From Cylicocyclus nassatus (lineage: Eukaryota > Nematoda > Chromadorea > Rhabditida > Strongylidae), in contig CATQJL010000223.1 of assembly GCA_958299035.1 (NCBI GenBank), positions 67,946,371-68,010,370 on the forward strand: DNA of 64,000 nt, written 5' to 3'. Under the pieces are notes generated by a model. The model saw only the letters and a program-made list of their open reading frames with translations, was not told where the DNA came from and did no database searches. Below, piece by piece: positions 34,977 to 46,350 of the stretch (position 1 is the first letter of the stretch; every line of letters begins with the position of its first letter). The position numbers and the translations under genes are program-made.

Positions 34977-36346
34977 CAGGGTCAAGCATGTAATGCGACT
35001 GTCGCATTGGGGGGGGGGGTCGTAAAGTGGGCAACTAAGGTGGGAGGGGGTCGTAAGAGAAAGTAGTTTAATTGAAAACCGTAAGCTTAAAAGGAAATCA
35101 AAAAGCAGATAATCAGTACATGTTATTTAGAATAAATTTAGAAAAAAGTAGAAATAAGAATACTAAGGATAAAGTTCTCAAAAAAGAAAAACATTCTCAA
35201 GAGCCCAAAACACTTTTGAAGGATGTAAGATTCAATAAAAAATCGAAATGTTTTAATTGGCTTAGGAATCTTGCTTCCGAAACCTCACTGAAGTCTCACA
35301 CACTCGACAAAAGCGCACATCTAGATCAACGATGACAATCAATAATTCGTAAATCTTCTTATAATTTTATACGGCCCTTACAAATTTATGTGTACTTTGA
35401 ATAAGCCCTGCTATTATTGTGCGAAATCTGGTGTTATTTTGTAGACTGTGGATTTTCTTATGATTTTATGTATGGTAGCAAGAAATCACGAAAGGGGGGT
35501 CGTATCTGGGTCGCATCTGAATTTCTTTGGAGCTATCGAAGCTTGTTGGCTGCAATTTTGCTGTAATATGAGACCATCCTCCTATTTTTCTTCATAAAAA
35601 TTGCAGGCCGTTTTATAACTTCTCTGGTAAGTTACAAAATTTTAAGCTCAAAAATCTCAGTTTTTGCTTTTTAGGATCGCATCTAGATTTGTGAGAGTCG
35701 CATCTAAATTTTTTCGAGCTTACTGCTCCTCAGGGGCTGAAACTTTTTCTATAGATATTCTGGGCACCATGCTACAGAACCTGTGCTCTGCAGCTTCTCA
35801 GTCTTTTCCTGCCTTTAATTACGAATTTTCAAACTACCGTGCGCATGCACGTTTTTGACATCGTTCTGGACGGCGCTAAAGCGGCTTCTTTCGCGGGAGA
35901 AAGTGTGGAAGAGGTAGGAAGTAAGCTTCCTAGTCGAAAACATTTTTTGTAGTTCAAGAATGTCATTTTTTCTCCGTGCAAAAATTTGTGTCGCATACAG
36001 GCATCGAATTTGCTGGTCTGAAGTATGCCTGAAAATTCAAAAAAAAAACTTGCGGAATCTCCAACATTATTGAAGGTATGTATGTGTGCTATAAATGCTG
36101 GGCGCACCCATTGGCCTAGAAATTCTGCTTCCGAAACCTCACTGAAGTTCTCACGCAGGTGTTTTTTGAGATTGACATTCGTTTATGCAGGTTACCGCGA
36201 GGAATGTGGGCAGGGGAGGTAAGGGGGATAGATGGGGGAGGGTGGGAGAAGGCGGGGGGGGGGGGGAGGGGGGTCGTACGGATGGGTACCTTCAAGGGGG
36301 GGGTCGTAAATGAGGGTCCCGGATCGCATCAACACGCTTGACCCTG
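34977..36346. mobile_element. hAT-like non-autonomous element, 1,370 bp
   Basis: Termini CAGGGTCAAGC and GCTTGACCCTG are inverted repeats. They are flanked by an exact 8-bp duplication, GTAGCGAA (34969-34976 and 36347-36354), the hallmark of hAT transposition. The interior has no transposase. It contains repeated GGGGGGTCGTAA blocks near both ends with G runs of 11, 13 and 8 nt, and an internal direct repeat (TGCTTCCGAAACCTCACTGA near 35272 and 36127). It sits wholly in the first intron of the CX3C gene. Confidence 0.85.
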
Positions 36347-36407
36347 GTAGCGAAACATATTATTGATTCCGTATTATTTGTAGCAAAGAAGCAATCTCGT
36401 AGTCGAC

Positions 36408-36767
36408 ATGATGCTACTCATGAAATCTCTCCTTTTGCTGCTCATACTTCTTGCTAACAGTTCTGCGGAAGAGGAAGATTGTAACTTTGAAAAGTAGAAA
36501 GTTTGAAACGTAATCAACTTTTTTGTTTTTTTTTCTTTAAGGTGCTCGGCGAACTGTCGGAAATTGAAACGCTCTGCTCAAGCCGAATGCTTTTCTGTGT
36601 GTAATCTAAAGCAGGTAGGGCAAATTTCAAAGTAATGCCATACGTCATCGTTACCTAGGAACTTATTTTAGTGCCTAGGAGAATGCTTTACTCCATGGAT
36701 TTTCGCAAAGCAAACGCAATTTCGCACAATAGCAGATTGTGTGAAATGGTGTAAACTTACTAACTAA
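36408..36767 (+). CDS. Small secreted CX3C-repeat cysteine-rich peptide, gene 1
   Basis: Three coding exons: 36408-36493, 36542-36614 and 36672-36767 (stop TAA 36765-36767). Introns of 48 and 57 nt have GT-AG ends, and the total is 84 residues. Exon 1 gives a Met-rich start and a Leu-rich signal peptide (about residues 1-20), then an acidic stretch with one Cys. Exon 2 has two CX3C pairs (CSANC, CFSVC) 10 residues apart, and exon 3 has two more (CLGEC, CVKWC). A conserved TATA box, leader exon and AATAAA surround it. CX3C pairs are typical of helical hairpins held by two disulfides, so a secreted defence, signalling or effector peptide is possible. I do not recognise the family. Confidence 0.75.
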
Positions 36768-36782
36768 GCGAAACGCTTTGAG

Positions 36783-36788
36783 AATAAA
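36783..36788 (+). terminator. Poly(A) signal of CX3C gene 1
   Basis: AATAAA lies 16 nt after the stop codon, within GAGAATAAAGAGCATTTGAAC, and is conserved in copy 2 at 41445-41450. Confidence 0.65.
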
Positions 36789-37242
36789 GAGCATTTGAAC
36801 ACCAGTCTATACACAATAAGACGATAATTGTATAAAAAGATGCCGAGATTAGCCGTCGATTAAGCAATTGGCAAGTGTAGATGCTACTGATCTGCAGATC
36901 GCATCGGTTTGACAATGTTTTTCTGGAAATTTAACTGAAGGTGCGTATTTCTAAAAATGCGATAAACAATGCAACATTACAACATTTCGAGATGTTCACT
37001 ACTTCGAATGTAGAGGCACAAAATACAAGAGAATGTGAAAATGGTACATAGAATAAGAAAAAACTGTTTTGACGCAGCAGAATGGCTATTATGTGCGCTC
37101 CATTGAAACACGCGCATAAGTCGCGAGCGCCGCGCCGCGGTCAATGCACGAATAAAGCGAAAAGGGTGCGGCTTATACACCTGAAATAGTTCATTATCAA
37201 GTTTACGGATATGCTATATTTACAACTGCTTATTATGTATAG

Positions 37243-37662
37243 TGCTTGCACAAGTGCGATAAACAGGAGAAAAATGGTCTGAAGATGACTACATGTATGC
37301 TAACATGTCCTACACAGGAGTTAGAAGAGGTGAGAATACTTATACGAGAGTCACAAACGCCCCGAAATGGCGAAATTTTACAAAAACGGGCATTTTACAA
37401 AAACGAGCATTTTGCCATCTCGAAGCACCTCAGCGCCAGTTGAGTGCAAAGGCAAATTGCTGGAGCTGAGATTTGTTCAGACATTCTCACAGACAAACTT
37501 TAAAGAACGGCTTTGAGTAACGTGCCAATTTGTTCTGTTCAGTAATGTTTTTACAGTGCGGGAAGCGATGCATGGATAAAGGATGGCAGTATTTGCTTCA
37601 GTTCCCGACAGCATGTCTAAGTCTGTGAAACAAACTTCTGTCAATACTAATGCCTGAATAAA
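37243..37662 (+). CDS. CX3C-repeat cysteine-rich peptide, gene 2 (5' part not found)
   Basis: Two exons are visible. Exon 37243-37329 (87 nt) follows a TATAG acceptor and ends at a GTGAGA donor; it holds CLHKC and CMLTC, 12 residues apart. Exon 37557-37628 follows a TTTTTACAG acceptor, starts with CGKRC and ends at a TGA (37626-37628). AATAAA follows at 37657-37662. The first exon matches 46264-46350 in length and Cys spacing, and the last matches 52196-52288. No signal-peptide exon was found upstream, so the gene may be incomplete or its first exon too diverged. Other reading frames of the same interval are noise. Confidence 0.5.
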
Positions 37663-39850
37663 TTTTGCAGCATAAAAAATTCAAAGCAGGATACGCTAGA
37701 AATGTATTGATGTACAATACTGCTCAAATCTTTAACTGCGGCTATTGCAAATCAAACTTCAAACCTTTCTAGCGAAAATTTTTCCAACTTTAGTAGATTG
37801 TCGTATTAAACTTAGTATTTCAGTTGTTTTCTATAAACGAAATTCAAGCTTTTCTTACCAAGAATTAATTCAGTGAACGATTTGTGCAAAAGACGATAAC
37901 TCAGACAATCTTTGGACGATTAAACCCGTCCTAGACCAAGCAGAGCAACTTTTCTTCTTGTTTATTTTTCTCTGAAAGGATATTTTAATGAAGAGATATC
38001 TGTGCTCTGCTCAGAAATGAGGGACATTCTGAGTTGATTGCAATTTTATAGTTGTAGGAAGCTTCCGATTGTAAAATCTGGTCTGATTAGTGCAAATAGC
38101 TGTAGTAATTGGCAGATTCAAACTTGCCGTGAATGTCGTTCAATATTCCCTCTTCATAGCTTAGCAGAGCAAAATTAACTAGTCGATATAAAATTTTGAG
38201 TTTCGAGGGATTAAGTTAAGAGCTCAGAAAAAGCTTGCATGAAAGTTATGAAAGGATCGAAAAGAAACATGGAATAACAGCTCTCATCGTTCTTTGTTGA
38301 ATGCTGCTAACTGCATCTACCCAACCGATCGTTGGCGCTCATATTACCATTATTAAAACTGGATTTTTAAAAACCAGTAGACATGAGAATTTGGGCAGAT
38401 TTGAGCGAGATAAAGGTCTGCAATTGCTCATCCTGTTGTGTAGCCGGGTTACATCAGACTTACTATAATCTTTATTATGCAAATTATTTACAAAAAGGCA
38501 AGGGAGAAGAGAGAGCCGGCTCCTGCCGGCGGGCGAAAGTCGTTGCCAGAAATTCGCTATCTTAGGCCAACCTCCATCGTGAGAAGTTTTTGGGTAATAG
38601 CTGCTTCCCGACACTTACTCCATATCAGGATATGTAGAAGCAAAAAGGGGGTGGCGGACTTTATGAACGATAGCGCGTACTTATGCAGGCATGTGTCAAT
38701 AAGGTGCGTACCATTAGCCCCGCCCATCGCTGGATGGACGTGTTTTCTGCAAAAAGTTCTAGCACTGGTCCATGGCCATGTTCGCTAGTCAAGTGAGAAC
38801 AGCTCCTGATGGCGAGCTGTAAGCTTATTGCAAGCTGGGGAGAAGCTTGACTGTTTACAGAATCCTGTTTTGATTTCTTGTTTCTTTTTGCCAATTGATG
38901 AACTACTGATATGTTGATCGTGATCCAAGGGCATTGCTGATTCAAGGCATAGATGACCGAGACTATCTGCTGATGTCCAATTTTGGAGTGTGAAACCAAT
39001 CTAGAATACCTCAGGCATGATTGCCTGAGTGACCTCACGTCTTTAATCAAGTCACACGCAAATTCGCTTGAATTACCAATTGATTTGTATCGACAATAGC
39101 AATTTTTGAAAGAAATAAAAGCATTCCTTTGTCGAAGCGGATTTCAATAGTATGCGTAACGTGTGACTTATAAATTCTTGAAAGATTTCTGTAATATGAC
39201 CAAACATTTGTAAAACGACTGATTTTTGATCCTGTGGAATTATCAAAAGTAATTATCTACATCAATCAACATTACTGTGTATAAAGCAAAAATCGCTCAA
39301 ACTAATTTGATTTTCGCTGGAAACTACTGTAATAAAATCTGTTTTTTTAAATCTATAATTGCAGTTTTGAAGCTTCCTCTTCTATAAAAATTAGAGATCG
39401 TGCTGTCCGAATGTTTCTGCAATATTTTTTATTCTACAAGTTGATCTTTTAGAACCAGACCACTGAGAGTATAAGGAAGAAGATAAGATTTAGGTACAAG
39501 TAATTAAGTAATTCAAAACATTTTAGAAGATCTTTGAAAATAAACTTTTCTTGGAGCTGTAGTGAAATAACTAAAACGGACTAACTATCAAGAGCAAGAA
39601 AGCGAAGTAGATCGAAAAGCAGTTTGCGAACTAATCTTAGATGAAAAATGGAAAAATGAATAAAATGAAATGAATAAAATCTAATTTTTGAATTTATTAA
39701 AAATTTGAATTTTAAATTGCAACAGCAGAAGAAGCATGCATGAGATATTAGGATTCTTCTAAGATCGCAACGCATTTCTACGCTAACTCACCAGGGGGCG
39801 GAGCGTTCAGCGCATCGCGTACGGTACGGTACCCAGCTGGCGGCTGGCAT
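37663..39850. other. Unrecognised stretch, 2.2 kb
   Basis: No gene was recognised. A possible transposon fragment (reading ..TLTREWSEVEVDN, like the mariner C-terminal region near 26890) lies at about 39930-39985, next to the start of the second duplicated unit. Confidence 0.35.
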
Positions 39851-40199
39851 ATGCTATCGTTCATAAAGTCATACACCCGCAAAAAGGCAGTCAAATCAGC
39901 CTATTGGCTAGGAGTGCTTAAACGCAGCTGTGTACCTCATCCACACACTTACAAGGGAATGGTCAGAAGTCGAAGTGGACAATCCATAAAAATTTTCTTT
40001 GCTTCAGTTTATGCAAATCTAGTGCCAATATTCGCAATTTGTATGATGGCGATGTCTAGTAACTCGGGTTGTAAAAAAGCGAGGTTGGGGGTAATCTGGA
40101 TAGGAACACATCTAAAATGTATGTATTATATTATGAAAACTAACAAAGGATCTGATTATTCTGCCTAGGAATTCCATTACGGCTCATACATTCACAAAA

Positions 40200-40593
40200 C
40201 TGAACTAATGACTTATCGAGGCGAATTCTGCAACTTTTACAAAATGGAAGATGAGTGAGAAATACTTTATTAATGATTGTTGAAATGACTTCACGGTCAT
40301 ACCACAGTTTTTGATTTTTTTAATACCATGCCATATAAGCTAGGTTACACATAGATGTACAAAAAGTAAATCACAAGTATTCTTAAAATTTTTGAATTTA
40401 TTTTGTTCACATTAGCGTCACAGAATTTGCACAATGTCCGTTTATGAAAGTCTTTCCACAAGGATACGGAGAAACATTTGTCTACGAACTTTACAAGGTC
40501 CAAAATGCATTTGAACCCTACAATCTTTACAGATTATGCTCTGCAGCCGTGGAGTATGCTCTTACTGTAAGCAAAAACTACATAGATGCCTAG
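40200..40593 (+). pseudogene. Unrecognised gene, 3' exons (copy 2), broken
   Basis: Homologous to the gene ending at 34401. The first exon runs into an early stop (TGA near 40257) and its donor GTAAGT is lost. The last exon has a 1-nt gain near 40477 relative to copy 1, yet its final ~38 codons (LYKVQNAF, YRLCSAAVEY) and stop at 40591-40593 are kept. Confidence 0.45.
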
Positions 40594-40847
40594 TGTGTCT
40601 GCGAAATCAAAATGAGTGTCTGTTGTGTCCGCTTTTGCTCATAACGGGTCTGTAATAGCACTTCTTCGATAAACACTTCAAAAAACGGGCATAATTTTGG
40701 AGAAAGCTTTGAAATGTCATAAGAGAATGTGCTGACGAATCTGAGCAACCCTTGTAATAATGCCTTGTGTTTTTTTTTCGCAGAAATGTTATAGCTTTTC
40801 AACATTGTAAGAATCGATTTTCATCGCTAACGCCCCATAAAACTTGC

Positions 40848-40854
40848 TATAAAA
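40848..40854 (+). promoter_or_regulatory. TATA box of CX3C peptide gene 3
   Basis: TATAAAA in the same conserved context as 34862-34868. The leader exon donor follows at 40906/40907 (CAG|GTAAGT). Confidence 0.7.
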
Positions 40855-41020
40855 GTGGCAGCTTGAACGCATATTATCCTTGGAAGACACTACTCAACTC
40901 ATACAGGTAAGTTGATCATATTACTCAGATATAAAAATAATGCCAATTTCATAGTACATATTATTGAAATATTGTTGATTTGGTATTATTTATAGCAAAG
41001 AAGCAATCTCGTAGGCGACA

Positions 41021-41385
41021 ATGCTACTCATGAAATTTCTCCTTCTGCTGTTCATACTTCTTGCTAACAGCCCTGCGGCAGACTCACAAAATAAGTTTAA
41101 AAAGTAGAAAAGTCTGAAGCGTAATTAACCTTTTTTTCTTTACGTTGCTACTCAAAATGTAGGAAGTTGAAACCTTCTGCTCAAGAGGAATGCCTGTCTG
41201 CCTGTGACAGGAGAGACCTAATGCTGGTGGGGCGAATTTGAAAGTAATGCCATACGTCCTTATTATCAAGGAACTTATTTCAGTGCATAGAAGAATGCAA
41301 TACTCCATCGGCTTTCAAAAAGTTTCCCACAACAGCAGATTGCGAGAAATGGTGTCATAATGAAAATTCTCGTGCAATACATTGA
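41021..41385 (+). CDS. Small secreted CX3C-repeat peptide, gene 3 (altered splice acceptor)
   Basis: Paralog of the gene at 36408. Coding pieces are 41021-41103 (signal peptide rich in Leu/Phe), the 41145-41226 region (CYSKC, CLSAC) and 41284-41385 (CIEEC, CEKWC, stop TGA). The four CX3C pairs are intact, and the ninth Cys present in gene 1's first exon is missing. The acceptor of the first coding intron, TAAG in gene 1, is TACG here (41141-41144). The next AG (41161-41162) keeps the frame but would remove the first CX3C pair. The second intron's donor is GTGGGG and its exon is 9 nt longer. A functional but changed gene or a young pseudogene are both possible. Confidence 0.6.
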
Positions 41386-41444
41386 GAGTCAAGAGCAATT
41401 GGAGAAATGGTTTCATACGATTTCTTATGCCAAAAAGTTTTGAG

Positions 41445-41450
41445 AATAAA
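41445..41450 (+). terminator. Poly(A) signal of CX3C gene 3
   Basis: AATAAA 60 nt after the stop codon, in the same context as 36783-36788. Confidence 0.6.
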
Positions 41451-41612
41451 GAGCATTTGAACATTAGTATATACACAATAAGACGATAACTGATTAAAAG
41501 AAATGCCGAGAATAAGCAAATTTCAAGTGTAGATGCCACAGATCTGCAAATCGCATCGGCTTGTTAGTGTTTTTCTGGAAATCTAACTGAAAGTGCGTAT
41601 ATCTAGAAATGC

Positions 41613-44069
41613 GATGAGTAGTACGTTGAAAATAACTCGCAGAAAATTTGAGATACATAGAGCTCAGGTAGTTTTTCAGTCAGATAAGAGACTCAGACAA
41701 GCAGAACAATGTAAAATTCTACGATATACATAGCGTTATGGATGGCACAGAAAAGTCTTTACGAATCAGCATTACATAACTGATATAACTTTTTTAGGCT
41801 AACAATAAGATAATATTGCTTCTTACTTTCATTTCACTGCATACAGACTTGTTTGAATTGCAAACCATCACATATGGCTCAGCAGTTATCCATCAGTGGT
41901 CACTAACTTTCATGCAACTTGTGTAAAGGATAAAGTAAATCTTCAAAAACATGAGGGATAACCGCATACATGACGGCGTAAGGCACAGGAAAGATTTTTA
42001 AGCTTTTCTTAGATAATTTTGGAGGCCCAAAGCCTACAAGTGGCGATAAAAATGATGCATTCTTTCAGAATTACAAATATTTTCAAAGTCTCAGCACTTG
42101 CATGATGCTATGCCTGGTACCTTGCTTCCCATTCAGAAATGAGAAGTGTATGGCTTATTAAGGCTAAAATTCAAAACGGACCTTATTTTTTGGGACAACC
42201 TAATATATTTAGTGCAGAACTCGTTGCGAAAAGTTCAAAAAGAAGCACAAGTACGGATTATGCAAGGATTTATTTCCACTGTCATGTGCTTTTGTTTTGG
42301 AACGAAAAAGGTGAAGAACTAGCATGATATAAAGAATGTGAATGTGAATAGCGCTAAACTGCAGATGATCATCTTTATTCAAAAAAAAAATGTAAAATTC
42401 ATATCTATTTCTTCCTGTACTGAAGTATTGATGATTATCAAAACTGAGAAAGACCAGAAAACCACCTAAGCTACTACATATGTTTGGCTAAAGAAAATTC
42501 TTAAATCAATCTGCAGTTAGTATAGTCTTTAGCAGGATCTTTAGAATTTTGCGCAAGGCATGCGAACAAATGGCATATAACGGCGTTTAAAAGAAAACGA
42601 AGACTTTTTGGCAAGCTATTCAGCTGTGTAAGAATCGTCTTTTTGATAATGATTTGGTACAAAAAATGTTGAGTATACAGATGTAGACAGCACCCAGCAC
42701 TCAAACATATCGAAATTGAATTCAAGATTAGCAAATTTGAAGAGAACTGACAAAGCGCGTTGCACTTGTAATGATGACACTCAAAGACTCCACCGAGGAA
42801 GAACCAGCTGCTGAAGACTTCTGTTTTCACAAATGCTTAGAAAACCATGACTTAAAGGCAGTGTCCAGGCCAAATCTAAATTCTCCGCTTAGTACCTATC
42901 CTGATGTAGACTCAAGGATAGGCGCATCTGCGTTGTTTCTTCGTTCTCATTTCTAAACTGATAATTCGAGTACATTAGCTGGAAGGTCAAAGAGTTGCTA
43001 CCAGCTATAATCAAGTATCTGTGGCAGGAATTAGGAAACCTCTTTGGCAATGAAGTGAAGTAAGTTTCAAATATGCGCGCGCGAGTTGTTAAGACCAACC
43101 TTCATTTTTTATAATTTAGACTATTTTCTCAAGCGATGTAAACAATAAGAACACAAAAATAAACAACGCTAACACCGCGCTCATCGGTCATAACCTATGT
43201 CAAACATGAGGTGTAGCACGACGCATCTGGAGAGTCGTACTGAGGGGTCGAAGGAGGGAGAGTTTTGCAGTCGAGTTGAATTCAATAAAGTAGCATGTTG
43301 TTCGTAAGCAGCATGTCAGAAAACCCTATCTACAAAACATATGCAAACTGGGACCTTAAATTGGTCATATATAGATAATTCATCAAACCCATGGACTGGC
43401 CGTCCTGCCCATCGTGGGGTACAGGTGGGGTCATGATTTTTGGACTGTCTTTTTTCTAGCTTTCTATACGGGAAAAAAACCAATAAAGGCACTCTTGAGT
43501 ACTAGTATGTGGCTTCTGTATTATGACCATGTTGGAGGTCCAAAAAATTTCCTTTTCGCAGACCTTTAGGTGATGAAGTCTTTTCGATTTTGGTTCAAGC
43601 TCTACCTGGTTTACGATTAGGCGAAACTTTTTTCGTAGCTTGCTTTGCCCTAACCAACAGTAACTTGAGCAACTGAGAAGACAGAAACAGAAAAGGGGCT
43701 TCCTTTTGGGACAACTCAATAGATCAAATGACAATTGCAAATATTAGGTTGTTCCCAAAAGTTTTATCGGTTTCAAACAGTACAAAACCACACAGTGAAA
43801 ACCTTGCTAACAATAAGCTCCAACATGCATTCGATGCAGTATCTTGCCCTTTCTTTGGTTAAATTTTCGAACCGGAATCCTCCATGAGTTTTTGATAACT
43901 GCCAACATTCTTCACCCGCCATTTTTATCTGCTCGATATTGTAGCTTTTGAAAAATTCATTCCAAAGTTTTGTGGGATCCTTCTTTGATCGGAATAAGAA
44001 CGTGGAAGCAACCATGGGTAACGTTTTGAGCACAATTCTTTCATTGTAGATATCCCTGCGCTACCTTGA
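41613..44069. other. Unrecognised stretch, 2.5 kb
   Basis: No supported gene. Two mariner-like termini lie back to back near 43700-43760 (TTTTGGGACAACTCAATA and TTAGGTTGTTCCCAAAAG) without identifiable partners. Confidence 0.4.
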
Positions 44070-44500
44070 GCAGATTTTAAAACAAGTGCGAGCAAAGCGA
44101 CTATTTACCCACTCTTAGCATATGCACTGGTAACAAATCAATGTGTAAAAATTGTTATCAGCACACTGAGTAGCCCATCGAAACAAAAATCATATAAAAT
44201 TGGTGAAAGCTGACTGGCTATCGTATACCTACCGTAGCCTGATAGACTGTGGCACTTTTATAGATCAGAAGATGCTCCTCGCCACACTGAGTCGTCCGGT
44301 GTCGTTGCATTCAGAATTCAACCATTCCGAAGCGAGATGTAGCGACGCGGATTCCGGCGCACTCTGCCGTAATCCGACGCACTGTAGTGCACTCTAGCTG
44401 AGTTCGTCGAAGTGCGCCGACTTTTTCGAAAAATCATGAGCATTTTCAAATTAGGACGATGCAAAAAAATTTGTCGGTTTTTTTGATAAACAAATACTTC
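44070..44500 (-). repeat. Dispersed repeat block A, inverted copy of 61280-61700
   Basis: The reverse complement of this block matches 61280-61700. Landmarks are AAATCAATGTGTAAAAATTG near 44136 against its mirror near 61605, TCAGAATTCAACCATTC near 44310 against GAATGGTTAAATTCTGA near 61438, and AAGTGCGCCGAC near 44410 against its mirror near 61370. No coding motif is recognised. Confidence 0.75.
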
Positions 44501-44739
44501 AATATTTAGGCGATGCAGATTCCTCGTCTTCCCAGCTGCTGTATTTCCTATAAAACTTATTGAAAGAGAACTGAGATGAGATTTAATTTGAATTTACAAC
44601 ACATCGTTTTCATTATGTTTTTTATGTTAATCTTGATATTTCTCGATTACCAGAGCGCATATAAGGTTAAAATTCCAAGGTCGTAAATACTTACTAAGGC
44701 GTAATATATAATCAAATACTCAACGAAGACACTTTGCCT

Positions 44740-45245
44740 TTGCTCGTAGTTTCAGCAAGCACATGAGGTAACTTACAAGTCTTCTGTTAGTGCAGTGTTA
44801 CTTACAAATTCTGAGCAAGGTTACTTTAGATTCATGTTAGCTGGTCAAAGTCACTAAAGCAAATGAAACTTGGTACATCGAAATTTGTTTTTGGGTCTTC
44901 CTACCGCATGTCATGCAGCAGAATTAGGGCAGGTACATGACATGCAAGTCAGTTCTTTTATGTAGTGATGGCGGATGTGCTATCCATTCCAATCAGTGGT
45001 GCCATCCCAATGGTTACGGTATGTTTAGGTATTTGGGGTCACGGTCACAAAATTTACTCAAAGATGAGCCAGTGCGGTTTTTTGATGCTCAGATTGCAGT
45101 GGTGTCATCCGAACCAGTAAGAGTAGCTCAAAGCTGTTATTGGAGAAAATGCTCATTTTACGGATCAGCTGCGCTTTGCACTGCGCTACCCTTTAAGCGC
45201 AGATCAGTATATGCATCAACGTGCGGCAATCTCAAACATCAAACG
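44740..45245 (+). repeat. Dispersed repeat block B, direct copy of 62180-62690
   Basis: It matches 62180-62690 in the same orientation (ACCGCATGTCATGCAGCAG at 44904 and 62370; GGTTACGGTATGTTTAGGTATTTGG at 45012 and 62475). Frames in both copies are interrupted, so it does not look coding now. Confidence 0.75.
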
Positions 45246-45260
45246 ATTGTAACTGCATAA

Positions 45261-46227
45261 GCCACTAAATTCTGAATGTAATGGAAGGCAGTGCTACACC
45301 TCATCTCACCTCCATTGAAAAAACTAACGATCTCACAAGACATTTTAACTAATAAATAATAGAGACGAGACCTGAATCCAAAGCCTTCAGATAGCAATCC
45401 ACTCGCTGACCTGCAGCCGCATGTTACTGTTCGTCAAGCATACTTTGGCCTTCTCAATTGTTCTTTTCTGCAAAAACTTACTCGTGTCTAGATTGAGAGT
45501 TGACTAATAAGATTTGTTTCGCCCATTTTAGCTCTTGCCTTTTATAGCTTTGATTAACAACATGCACTGAATGTCATGAAGTAAGATATAAAATAATCTT
45601 GGCGAACCTGTCATCTGCCACAAAGCTGATCGATCTAACACATTCCAAATTCGGAGTGCAAGATGACTTTCCCTACAATGGCGTACGCGAAGCAACACGA
45701 GATGCAGTTGTACAGAGCGAAAATCCAACATTAAACATCAGCGAAAAATTTTTTGAATCACAAGCTCATTTGCTATCTTCTATGGAAGTTCAAATCAAAT
45801 ATTAAAGAAAAACATGGACAATCAACGTCACTTTGCTATTTTCTGATGAGGAAAATTAAAATATCAGCGTCAGTATGTTTTTCAGAATGATGCTATCAGC
45901 ATTTGGTTGTTACAAAATTGTTGCAGTATTTTTCTGAAATTTATGAGAAACCCATGGGATACAGCTATAGCGATACAGAATCTGATGTCATATCAGCCAA
46001 ATGCCATTCCTGCCATTCACGAAATACTATGTATTTATGTAGTGTAGGCGTTGAAACGGCACCATTGAGTTTCGCCCTTCATTCCCTTAAGCGAGCCTAA
46101 ATACATTTTTCCAGAATCTGAGCTTTCCATAATGCTGTCAAAGTGAACATTCTTCATTCTCTCAATCCTCCTTATTGATGTCTCAGCACAGGTGAACAAG
46201 GTGTTCAAGGTAGTTCATTCCTGCGTC
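45261..46227. other. Unrecognised stretch
   Basis: No gene, RNA or repeat was recognised. Confidence 0.4.
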
Positions 46228-46263
46228 TAAGGATGTGCTATTTTTACAACTGCTTATGTATAG

Positions 46264-46350
46264 TGCTTGTACGACTGCGATGAGCAAGAGGAAAATGATC
46301 CGGACAGGATCACATGCATGCGAAAATGTCCTCTCAGGGAGATAAGAGAG
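46264..46350 (+). CDS. CX3C-repeat peptide family exon (46 kb locus)
   Basis: An 87-nt exon between a TATAG acceptor (ending 46263) and a GTGAAG donor (46351). It encodes CLYDC and CMRKC separated by 12 residues, exactly the spacing of 37243-37329. The preceding intron sequence (ACAACTGCTTATGTATAG) also matches. The flanking exons of this gene were not found, so it may be a fragment of a decayed gene. Confidence 0.45.

Larger units (their letters stand above)
33868..36965 (+). repeat. Duplicated gene unit, copy 1
   Basis: This interval, minus the 1,370-bp hAT insertion and a ~190-bp segment at about 34623-34812, is colinear with about 39995-41612. Shared landmarks are the exon ending near 34401, the TATA box and leader exon, the three coding exons of the CX3C peptide gene and the poly(A) signal. 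The copies are clearly diverged, so the duplication is old relative to the Penelope insertion next door. Confidence 0.8.
39995..41612 (+). repeat. Duplicated gene unit, copy 2
   Basis: Colinear with copy 1 (33868-36965) but without the hAT insertion. It has an extra ~100-bp segment around 40065-40165 and several frame-breaking indels in the upstream gene. Confidence 0.8.

Noticed and set aside
43773..44033. Minus-strand frame next to a mariner-like terminus, perhaps a transposase C-terminus
   Set aside because: The resemblance is limited to a few residues (ECWQLSKTHGGF) and no upstream transposase blocks were found.
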